Of a stretch of DNA of 5,664 nt, positions 1 to 5,527 are shown piece by piece. Positions within the stretch are counted from its first letter, which is position 1; every line of letters starts with the position of its first letter. Below the pieces are notes generated by a model, which did not search any database, was not told the origin of the DNA, and was given only the letters and a program-made list of their open reading frames with translations. The stretch spans positions 1-5,664 of the forward strand of contig JAAZEK010000474.1 of NCBI GenBank assembly GCA_012512335.1. Direction: 5' to 3'. Made by a program: the position numbers and the translations under genes. The stretch comes from Clostridiales bacterium (GTDB lineage Bacteria; Bacillota; Clostridia; Caldicoprobacterales; DTU083).

Positions 1-34
1 CTTTGATTTCTAAGGAAGCTATGGTAGAATAATG

Positions 35-63
35 TTACAAGCTTACTAAGCTCTTATTATACT
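35..63 (+). promoter_or_regulatory. Weak candidate sigma-A promoter for the lactonase gene
   Basis: A good -10 box, TATACT (58-63, 5 of 6 to TATAAT), lies 17 bases after a poor -35 box, TTACAA (35-40, 3 of 6 to TTGACA). The spacing is ideal and the start codon follows 32 bases later, but the -35 is weak and AT-rich DNA yields such pairs by chance. A short inverted repeat, AGCTT-ACT-AAGCT (40-52), sits in the spacer and could be an operator half-site pair or nothing. Alternatively the gene is read from upstream as part of a longer operon. Confidence 0.25.
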
Positions 64-95
64 ACAATAATTAAAGAAGATTGGTGGGATATTAA

Positions 96-1154
96 ATGAG
101 CAAAATTCTATATTACATCGGTACCTATACATCTGAAACCAGTAAAGGAATCTATGGTACTTACCTGGATTCAAAGACAAAAGAATTTTCCCAGCCCGAG
201 CTTTTTGCAGAATTACCTTCTCCTACATATATGGTAACTAACAAAGAGGGCACGATTTTATATTCTGTTTCTGAAACCCTCGATAGAAGCCGGGGTAAGG
301 TTACCGCCTACTCAATTGAGTCTTCAACTGGCAAACTGAGCAAAATAAATGAAGCTTATGCGCCAGGATTAGGTTTATGTCATATATCTATAGACCCGAC
401 CGAGAGATTTTTGTTTGCAGCTTCCTATCCTGATGCTACAGTTCAAGTTTATCCTATACTTGGAGATGGTAGTGTTGGCGAAGTCATTTGTGTTAAGGGG
501 CATGTTGGTAAAGGAGTTAACAAGGCGAGACAAGACAAAGCTCACGCTCACCATGTTTGCCTGACACCAGATGAAAAATACCTATGTGCATGTGACCTTG
601 GCATAGATAAAGTAATGGTTTACCAGTTTGATAGTAATTCAGGGCAATTAGAACTAGATGAAGATAAAAGCTTGAAGCTACCTGATGGTTGTGGTCCAAG
701 GCATATGATATTTCATAGCAATGGACAAATAGCATATGTGTTATCGGAATTATCCTCACAGGTTTTCGTATTGTCTTATAATGCCGAAGAAGGTTTTACT
801 ATTCTACAGACTTTAAATGCATTAGAGCAGCTTAATATAGCCTCCGATGCAGCAGCTATTCGCATAAGCTCTGATGGCAGATTCTTATATACATCCAATC
901 GTGGAGAGGATAGTATAGCGCTTTTCCATATTAATGAAGATAGCGGTTTATTGGAACGGCTATCCAATACGAGCTCTGGAGGCCAACATCCTAGAGATTT
1001 TATACTGACAGACTCTCTTTTGTTATGTGCAAACCGAGATTCTGATAATATCGTGGTGTACAAAGTTTCTGAAGTAGATGGAGCAATAGAACCTATCCGG
1101 GAAGTTACTGGAGTATCTAAACCGGTGAATATTTTGGAGTACCGGTTTAAGTAA
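96..1154 (+). CDS. Lactonase family protein (seven-bladed beta-propeller, 6-phosphogluconolactonase type)
   Basis: A 352-residue cytoplasmic protein of the YbhE/Pgl-type lactonase family, close to the usual 330-360 residues and with no signal peptide. Family members open sugar lactones such as 6-phosphogluconolactone to the acid. Visible family signatures run through the whole length: YIGTYT near residues 7-12 then GIY (18-20); SPTYM (42-46); CHISIDP (95-101) followed by RFLFAASY (104-111) and a VYPI strand; AHAHHVCLTPDEKYL (149-163) then DKVMVYQFD; GPRHMIF (200-206); DGRFLYTSNRG (260-270); and HPRDF (298-302) with CANRDSDNIVVY. These repeat units match propeller blades. His96, His150/152/153, Arg202-His203 and Arg269 are the conserved polar residues I would expect in the pocket. 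The ATG at 96 is preceded by a moderate GGTGGG site 7 bases upstream, and the protein begins exactly where the first propeller strand should. The true lactone is unknown: with a sugar dehydrogenase encoded nearby it may open a non-phosphorylated aldonolactone instead. Confidence 0.9.
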   Translation: MSKILYYIGTYTSETSKGIYGTYLDSKTKEFSQPELFAELPSPTYMVTNKEGTILYSVSETLDRSRGKVTAYSIESSTGKLSKINEAYAPGLGLCHISIDPTERFLFAASYPDATVQVYPILGDGSVGEVICVKGHVGKGVNKARQDKAHAHHVCLTPDEKYLCACDLGIDKVMVYQFDSNSGQLELDEDKSLKLPDGCGPRHMIFHSNGQIAYVLSELSSQVFVLSYNAEEGFTILQTLNALEQLNIASDAAAIRISSDGRFLYTSNRGEDSIALFHINEDSGLLERLSNTSSGGQHPRDFILTDSLLLCANRDSDNIVVYKVSEVDGAIEPIREVTGVSKPVNILEYRFK

Positions 1155-1165
1155 TGCAACAATAT

Positions 1166-1193
1166 TGTCATCCAGAACGATTGTGAAGGATCT
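1166..1193. repeat. Imperfect inverted repeat resembling the widespread GTCATTCTGAGCG intergenic element
   Basis: Within the 140-base gap between the lactonase and SIS genes, the sequence opens with TGTCATCC and closes with GAAGGATCT, with the CATCC/GGAT arms facing each other around a 14-base centre containing AACGATTG. The order and spacing resemble a degenerate copy of the short palindromic intergenic repeat (GTCATTCTGAGCG...CGAAGAATCT and its CATCC/GGATCT variants) that I recall from many bacterial genomes. The copy here is one base longer and diverged in the centre. A 10-base palindrome, ACAATATTGT (1159-1168), overlaps its left edge. The rest of the gap (to 1294) is AT-rich with no clear promoter or terminator. 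Confidence 0.35.
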
Positions 1194-1294
1194 TTGAGAA
1201 AGCTAATATAATAAACCCTAACTTATATAATTTTTGCAGCTAAATAAACAGCAGAAATAATGATAAATAATTATTTAAATCCAAGGAGGATATT

Positions 1295-1891
1295 ATGAAG
1301 AAAGAAACATTAGAAAGTGTAAAGGCAGTATATACTATCGAGTCAGAATGCATCCAGGAAATGGAGAAATATTTTGACGAAGAACCCTTTGCAAAAGCAG
1401 TAGAAGCACTAGCAAAAGCAGAGAGAATAGGAACATGCGGAAGCGGTCATTCTGGTATTATGTGTCAACACTTAGCACACTTACTATGTTGTATCGAACG
1501 GCCTGCAAGGTTTATTTCACCTGCGGAAGCGGTTCATGGAGCTACTGGATTTTTGCAGGAAGGTGATGTTATGGTTTTTGCATCCCGTGGTGGCAAAACC
1601 AAAGAATTGCTTCCAATTATCGATATATGCAAGGCTAAAGGCATAACTATTATAACTGTAACAGAAAACTTGGAATCTCCTTTAGCAGAAAGTGCTGATA
1701 TCGTCTTAAAGCAGTATGTAAATAGAGAAACTGATAAGTACAATGCTCAGGGAACAACATCCTCTACATCGTTAATTGTTATATTTCACACCTTGCAGAC
1801 AGCATTAATCGAGGAAACCGATTATCAAAGCGAGCAATTTGCATTGATTCATCCCGGTGGGGCAGTTGGTGAGCGATTAAATAAGAAATAA
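1295..1891 (+). CDS. SIS-domain sugar-phosphate isomerase, KdsD/KpsF-like, without CBS domains
   Basis: A 198-residue single SIS (sugar isomerase) domain, expected to bind and isomerise a phosphosugar in the cytoplasm. Signatures: the glycine-rich phosphate loop GTCGSGHSG (46-54); PAEAVHG (76-82), matching the PAEA.HGD motif of arabinose-5-phosphate isomerases; the second loop SRGGKTKE (97-104) in place of the common S.SG.T.E; GTTSSTS (153-159); and the C-terminal HPGGAVGERL (186-195), which is the hallmark of KdsD/KpsF/GutQ. His81 and His186 line up with the histidines of the KdsD active site. KdsD enzymes carry two CBS domains after this point, whereas this protein stops, as many Firmicute and capsule-type relatives do. 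The usual Lys of the GKS loop is His52. The start has a perfect AAGGAGG (1283-1289) 5 bases upstream. In this operon a catabolic ketose/aldose phosphate is more likely than Kdo synthesis. A 6-phospho-3-hexuloisomerase role is a weaker alternative because the HPGG tail favours KdsD. Confidence 0.85.
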   Translation: MKKETLESVKAVYTIESECIQEMEKYFDEEPFAKAVEALAKAERIGTCGSGHSGIMCQHLAHLLCCIERPARFISPAEAVHGATGFLQEGDVMVFASRGGKTKELLPIIDICKAKGITIITVTENLESPLAESADIVLKQYVNRETDKYNAQGTTSSTSLIVIFHTLQTALIEETDYQSEQFALIHPGGAVGERLNKK

Positions 1892-1896
1892 GGATT

Positions 1897-1910
1897 AGCG
1901 TGTAGCGTGT
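1897..1910. repeat. Tandem 7-base direct repeat AGCGTGT x2
   Basis: Two adjacent identical copies of AGCGTGT lie just after the SIS stop codon, in the 65-base spacer before the preferred start of the sialidase-like gene. They are more GC-rich than their surroundings. No function is evident; replication slippage is the simplest cause. Confidence 0.5.
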
Positions 1911-1944
1911 CATTCAGGCAATGAAGAATCTAATTCTAACGAAT

Positions 1945-1950
1945 AAGGGG
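1945..1950 (+). promoter_or_regulatory. Ribosome binding site that sets the sialidase-like gene start at 1957
   Basis: AAGGGG lies 6 bases before the ATG at 1957. The in-frame ATG at 1921 has only a poor AGG three bases in front of it. The site therefore favours a protein 12 residues shorter than the longest open frame. Confidence 0.6.
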
Positions 1951-1956
1951 TTTAAC

Positions 1957-3102
1957 ATGGATTTAGACTACCAAATCAAATTAGATGTTGTACAATCAGG
2001 ATTCACTCCAACTCATTGTTGGGTTCATCCAAAAGCTGGTGCGGTTCCAGGTAATCCTCCAGCGGTTGTTATGACCATGCAAAAACTTTTATTAAGTGGG
2101 TCAGATATTTTCGACCCACTTCAAACTATGCGCACCTTTGATAAGGGAAAAACTTGGGATGGACCAAGAGCTCATCCAGCCTTCGATATGCGCGAAGAGT
2201 CGGATGGTTCCAGAGTAGGTGTTTGTGATTTCACTCCCGCATGGCATGCTAGCAGCCAAAAATTATTAGGTATAGGGCATACGGTTCGTTATGTTGGGAA
2301 TGAAATTAAGCCATTTAGAACAAGAGAAACAGCCTATTCCGTTTATGACTTAGAAAGGGATACATGGTCACCATGGGCTGTTGTACAGATGCCTGATGAT
2401 GACAAGTTTTCAAATGCAGGAGCTGGATGCTCTCAAAGATTTGATTTAGAGAATGGCGATATACTGGTGCCTATAAACTTTATGGAAAGTAAAACAAATA
2501 ATCCTAGAAGCTTTACTGTTATGCGTTGCTCGTTTGATGGTAAGAGTTTAAAATACATAGAGCATGGTTCAGAGCATAAGCTAAACAAAAACAGGGGATA
2601 TTTAGAGCCTTCTTTAACCCGATATAAGGATTATTTTTACCTAACATTGCGTGCAGATGAATACGCATATGTATGCAAAAGTAAAGACGGACTTCATTTC
2701 GATGAGCCCCAGTTATGGAGATGGGACGATGGTATTATACTGCCTACCTATAATACACAACAGCATTGGGTAACCCATAGTGAAGGACTATATTTGGTAT
2801 ATACCAGAATAGCAGAAAATAATCACCACATCTTTAGACATAGAGCACCTTTATACATGGCACAAGTAGATCCTGAGGATTTAACTGTAATAAAAGATAC
2901 AGAACAGATTTTGGTTCCTGAACGAGGGGCGCGACTAGGAAATTTTCAGGTGGTAAATGTAACGCCAAATGAAACATGGATTACTGTTAGTGAATGGATG
3001 CAGCCTATTGGGTGTGAAAAATATGGTAGTGATAATAGTATTTTTGTATCACATATAATGTGGAATAAACCTAATAAGTATTATCTCGCTAGTTTCAAAT
3101 GA
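1957..3102 (+). CDS. Sialidase-like (Asp-box / BNR superfamily) protein, cytoplasmic, substrate unknown
   Basis: A 381-residue protein (numbered from the ATG at 1957) with the look of the six-bladed sialidase superfamily. One clean Asp box, TFDKGKTW, is at 60-67, and degenerate ones are CSFDGKSL (191-198) and KSKDGLHF (241-248). The second half is dense with polar conserved-looking motifs: GYLEPSL (214-220), LTLRADE (229-235), YNTQQHW (265-271), FRHRAP (293-298), PERGARLGNF (321-330) and SEWMQ (345-349). I recall this set from a conserved family usually labelled exo-alpha-sialidase in Planctomycetes, Bacteroidetes and Firmicutes, with no biochemical proof I can name. The canonical N-terminal FRIP/YRIP arginine motif of GH33 sialidases is absent, so calling it a neuraminidase would be unsafe. 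It could be another glycosidase or a polysaccharide lyase. There is no signal peptide, so the substrate is imported. It sits inside the operon, directly before the nitroreductase gene. Confidence 0.75.
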   Translation: MDLDYQIKLDVVQSGFTPTHCWVHPKAGAVPGNPPAVVMTMQKLLLSGSDIFDPLQTMRTFDKGKTWDGPRAHPAFDMREESDGSRVGVCDFTPAWHASSQKLLGIGHTVRYVGNEIKPFRTRETAYSVYDLERDTWSPWAVVQMPDDDKFSNAGAGCSQRFDLENGDILVPINFMESKTNNPRSFTVMRCSFDGKSLKYIEHGSEHKLNKNRGYLEPSLTRYKDYFYLTLRADEYAYVCKSKDGLHFDEPQLWRWDDGIILPTYNTQQHWVTHSEGLYLVYTRIAENNHHIFRHRAPLYMAQVDPEDLTVIKDTEQILVPERGARLGNFQVVNVTPNETWITVSEWMQPIGCEKYGSDNSIFVSHIMWNKPNKYYLASFK

Positions 3103-3125
3103 TACAAAAGTGCAATTTGGAAGAT

Positions 3126-3131
3126 AAGGAG
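3126..3131 (+). promoter_or_regulatory. Ribosome binding site favouring a TTG start at 3141 for the nitroreductase
   Basis: AAGGAG lies 9 bases before an in-frame TTG at 3141. The upstream alternative, the ATG at 3099 that overlaps the sialidase-like stop codon as ATGA, has no recognisable Shine-Dalgarno sequence. The TTG start gives the N-terminus MIKELIIKNRSYRRF, which is where nitroreductases of this type normally begin. Confidence 0.5.
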
Positions 3132-3140
3132 AGATTCAGT

Positions 3141-3719
3141 TTGATTAAGGAGCTTATTATAAAGAACAGATCATATAGAAGGTTTTACCAGGATGTTGAG
3201 ATCAGCACTGAAGTGTTGGAGCATTTGGTTGACTTAGCACGATTATCTGCTTCTGGTGCTAATATGCAGCCACTAAAATATTATTTATCCAACAAACCAG
3301 AAAGCAATGAAGTGGTTTTTAAACACTTAAAGTGGGCTGCTTATTTAAAGGAGTGGGACGGACCTGAGGAAGGGGAAAAGCCATCAGCGTATATAGTGGT
3401 CTTATGTGATCAGAATATTAGAAAAAATGTTTCATGTGATCATGGCATTGTTAGCCAGAGTATTCTTTTAGGGGCTTGTGAGAAAGAGTATGGTGGCTGT
3501 ATATTTGGCTCAATAAATAGAGAAGGATTAAGAAGTGATCTTAATATACCTGAGAGATATGATATTTTGTTAGTTATAGCACTCGGCAAACCAAAAGAAA
3601 AGGTTGTTTTAGATGAGATAGAAGCTGATGGAGATATCAAATACTGGAGAGATGATAAAGGAATTCATCATGTTCCTAAAAGAAAGCTTAAGGATATTAT
3701 TCTCGATAGTATCTCGTAA
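3141..3719 (+). CDS. Nitroreductase family FMN oxidoreductase
   Basis: A small flavoprotein, 192 residues from the TTG at 3141 or 206 from the ATG at 3099. These enzymes bind FMN as dimers and use NAD(P)H or other donors to reduce diverse substrates in the cytoplasm. Visible family marks (numbered from 3141): NRSYRRF (9-15), whose arginines bind the FMN phosphate; SASGANMQPLKY (36-47), the FMN-ribityl/dimer strand; DHGIVSQSILLGA (100-112), the long central helix; GGCIFGSINR (118-127), the usual loop contacting flavin; VIALGKP (145-151); and a distinctive tail with IKYWRD and HHVPKRKL (166-183). That tail marks a subfamily I recall from anaerobic Firmicutes that has no established substrate. 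It is translationally close to both neighbours: 24 bases separate it from the GH3 gene, and the longer frame overlaps the previous gene by 4 bases. Its job in a glycoside operon is unclear: reduction of an aglycone or a redox-linked sugar step are guesses. Confidence 0.85.
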   Translation: MIKELIIKNRSYRRFYQDVEISTEVLEHLVDLARLSASGANMQPLKYYLSNKPESNEVVFKHLKWAAYLKEWDGPEEGEKPSAYIVVLCDQNIRKNVSCDHGIVSQSILLGACEKEYGGCIFGSINREGLRSDLNIPERYDILLVIALGKPKEKVVLDEIEADGDIKYWRDDKGIHHVPKRKLKDIILDSIS

Positions 3720-3731
3720 GTTCGGGGAATT

Positions 3732-3738
3732 AAGGAGG
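3732..3738 (+). promoter_or_regulatory. Ribosome binding site for the GH3 gene
   Basis: AAGGAGG ends 5 bases before the ATG at 3744, the same spacing seen at the SIS gene. A second in-frame ATG at 3750 is 11 bases away and is the less likely start; choosing it would remove only two residues. Confidence 0.7.
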
Positions 3739-3743
3739 TTTTC

Positions 3744-5372
3744 ATGTTCATGTTAAATGAAAAAGAAATAAATGAACTGTTAGAAATGCTAACACTTGAT
3801 GATATGATTGGACAGATGCTCTGCTATTATTATTCTAAAAAGTACTCAGAAGATGAGGTTGAAGAAATTGTTAAGAGAACTAAAGCAGGTTCATTTTTCA
3901 TATCAAATTTGGAACCTGAAAGAATAAAGAAATGTACTGAATACATGAATAAGCACACAAAAATCCCCGGTCTGATTGCTGCAGATATCGAATGCGGTCC
4001 TGGTCATATTATGGAAGGTGAAGAAAAGCTTACAAATCCAATGTCTTGGGGAGCATGTGATGATCCTGATTTGGTGGAGAAGGGACATATCGCTACTGCT
4101 GAAAGATGCAGGCAGCTTGGTGTCCACTGGTCATTCTCACCTATAGTTGATATTAACTATAATAGTGACAATCCTGTTACAAATGTGAGGGCAATATCTG
4201 ATGTTCCAGAACAAGTTGCAAAGATAGGTGTAGCGGCTATTAGAGGCCTTCAGAAAAATGGCATGATTGCAGCAGGTTGCAAGCATTTCCCAGGTGATGG
4301 AGTAGATGATAGAAATCAGCATTTTTGCACCACGGTCAACACATTTTCCAAGGAAAAATGGATGGATACATTTGGATATGTATACAAAGAGATGTTTAAA
4401 GCAGGGGTTGCATCTGTAATGGTTGCACATATTGCGCTTCCTGCATATGATGAGAAGCTTAATGACTGGCTGGGATATCCACCGGCAAGTTTGAGCTATA
4501 ATCTACAAACAAAACTCTTAAAAGGTGAACTTGGATTTGAAGGATGCATAGTTTCTGATGCTCTTTCAATGGTTGGCGCATGTGCAGTAGTACCACACGA
4601 TAGGCTGGCAGTTGAGTATGTAAAGGCTGGAGGAGATATTTTACTGTTTCCTCTTCCTGAATATTTTGACCAGATAAAAGATGCAGTATTGTCTGGAGAA
4701 ATCCCAATGGAAAGAATTAAGGATGCTGCAAGAAGGATACTTCATCTTAAAAATAAAGCAAGATTATTCGATGATCAAAATGAAATATTGAATGAAATTA
4801 CCCATGCTGGGGAAGTTCCACTTTATGCAGATAAGATAGCTGAAAAATCAATCAATATTGTCAGAGATCATGATAATGTTTTACCGTTAAAGCTTAAAAA
4901 AGGCGATAAAATTTTGTTGCTTAATATCAAAAAGGATAAGGAACGAACTAATACCCATTATGTAACTGAGCTGGATGTACTTGAAGAAGAACTTAAAAAT
5001 AGGGGATTTCATGTTGTGTCATACACAAATGCGACTCGTGAGGATTTTCAAGATGATCTGTATAACAGTCAGGCGGTACTAATCAATTGTAAATTAAGCA
5101 GTCAGGATTATGCAGGTGGGTCACTTAGAATTGGATGGGATCATATTTTGCCATTCTGGAGGGGTGAGGTATTAAAGCATCCTAAAATGGTATTTACCTC
5201 ATTTGGTGATCCTTACAAAATTTACGATTTTCCATATTTAAAGACTTATGTAAATGCATTCTCATCCAGCACAGCAACACAAAGAGCATTTGTAAAAGCT
5301 TTATTAGGGGAGATACCTTTTCAAGGCAAGAGCCCTGTTAGCTTGGAAGGTTTTTTTAAGTCTGATGTATAA
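3744..5372 (+). CDS. Glycoside hydrolase family 3, NagZ-like beta-N-acetylhexosaminidase or phosphorylase
   Basis: A 542-residue cytoplasmic enzyme (no signal peptide) with the two-domain GH3 plan. The TIM barrel covers about residues 10-345: DIECGPG (81-87) is the first substrate-binding strand, FSPIVDIN (131-138) and NVRAIS (147-152) follow, KHFPGDG (180-186) is the classic NagZ-type signature, and VSDALSM (270-276) carries the predicted nucleophile Asp272. The smaller alpha/beta domain spans about 360-540 and starts with the typical AEKSINIV...VLPL segment (366-382). NagZ-type enzymes use a His in the loop after KHFPG as acid/base; His193 of DRNQHF is in exactly that place. The partner Asp of the D-x-H dyad is Asn191 here. 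The family cleaves terminal beta-GlcNAc from muropeptides or chitooligosaccharides, and some members with this dyad are phosphorylases, so a sugar 1-phosphate product is possible. It is the last + strand gene before the terminator. Other GH3 specificities such as beta-glucosidase are less likely because of the KHFPG motif. Confidence 0.88.
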   Translation: MFMLNEKEINELLEMLTLDDMIGQMLCYYYSKKYSEDEVEEIVKRTKAGSFFISNLEPERIKKCTEYMNKHTKIPGLIAADIECGPGHIMEGEEKLTNPMSWGACDDPDLVEKGHIATAERCRQLGVHWSFSPIVDINYNSDNPVTNVRAISDVPEQVAKIGVAAIRGLQKNGMIAAGCKHFPGDGVDDRNQHFCTTVNTFSKEKWMDTFGYVYKEMFKAGVASVMVAHIALPAYDEKLNDWLGYPPASLSYNLQTKLLKGELGFEGCIVSDALSMVGACAVVPHDRLAVEYVKAGGDILLFPLPEYFDQIKDAVLSGEIPMERIKDAARRILHLKNKARLFDDQNEILNEITHAGEVPLYADKIAEKSINIVRDHDNVLPLKLKKGDKILLLNIKKDKERTNTHYVTELDVLEEELKNRGFHVVSYTNATREDFQDDLYNSQAVLINCKLSSQDYAGGSLRIGWDHILPFWRGEVLKHPKMVFTSFGDPYKIYDFPYLKTYVNAFSSSTATQRAFVKALLGEIPFQGKSPVSLEGFFKSDV

Positions 5373-5404
5373 GAATCATAGATTACCCGTAGAAAGTACT
5401 ATAT

Positions 5405-5483
5405 CAAGACCTGTCGCCCTTAGGTTCAGATGATAGTGAGCGGGAACTTAGTCATATTATTACCGATAACAAGACCTGTCGCC
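5405..5483 (+). repeat. 14-base direct repeat: duplicated left arm of the terminator
   Basis: CAAGACCTGTCGCC occurs identically at 5405-5418 and 5470-5483. The second copy is the left arm of the terminator; the first has no right arm of its own but can pair with the same downstream strand (5508-5518, GACAGGTCTTG). The two pairings are mutually exclusive. This could be a duplicated or decayed terminator, the edge of a small inserted palindromic element, or a switchable RNA. Confidence 0.7.
5420..5451 (+). other. Hairpin between the two repeat copies
   Basis: Bases 5420-5427 (TTAGGTTC) can pair with 5444-5451 (GAACTTAG) over 8 positions, two of them G-U, around a 16-base loop. Alone it is modest. 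Enclosed by the alternative long pairing 5405-5415/5508-5518 it would form part of a larger branched structure. Confidence 0.4.
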
Positions 5484-5527
5484 TAAGCAAATTATAAAGC
5501 TAAGGCAGACAGGTCTTGTTTAATTTT
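5468..5527 (+). terminator. Rho-independent terminator after the GH3 gene
   Basis: A 13-base-pair perfect stem (5468-5480 with 5508-5520, AACAAGACCTGTC against its complement) continues past a bulged A5507 into GCCT/AGGC, an A-A mismatch and AGC/GCT, closing on a 10-base loop (5489-5498). On the + strand it is followed by a T-rich run (TTTAATTTT, 5519-5527). It lies 95 bases after the GH3 stop and ends the + strand operon. Read on the - strand, the stem is followed by TTGTTATCGG, a poor T tract, so it would be a weaker terminator for the facing oxidoreductase gene that ends at 5526. Confidence 0.85.

Noticed and set aside
3..32. Open frame ending in TAA at 30-32 (reading ISKEAMVE) that could be the tail of an upstream gene
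   Set aside because: All three forward frames stop within the first 32 bases, so any of them could be a gene end; nine residues show no recognisable family signature.
776..1171. 131-codon open frame on the - strand across the end of the lactonase gene
   Set aside because: It is antisense to a well-supported propeller protein, starts without a clear ribosome site and resembles no family; it is a shadow frame.
1207..1231. Two perfect TATAAT boxes (1207-1212 and 1226-1231) before the SIS gene as a possible promoter
   Set aside because: Neither has an acceptable -35 at 16-18 bases; the nearest TTGAGA (1194-1199) and TTGTGA (1181-1186) are at wrong distances. An AT-rich gap gives such boxes by chance, though a promoter here is still possible.
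1925..1937. Small inverted repeat AGAAT-CTA-ATTCT before the sialidase-like start
   Set aside because: Five-base arms with a three-base loop are too short to call a terminator or operator, and there is no T tract.
4137..4707. Open frames of 97 and 82 codons on the - strand within the GH3 gene
   Set aside because: They lie opposite conserved GH3 motifs, are cysteine/histidine/leucine-rich in the manner of antisense translations, and have no ribosome sites worth noting.
5373..5525. An insertion sequence or TnpB-type guide-RNA remnant in the structured 3' gap
   Set aside because: The structure and direct repeat invite the idea, but there is no transposase fragment, no defined ends and no target-site duplication that I can identify, so only the repeats and hairpins are reported.
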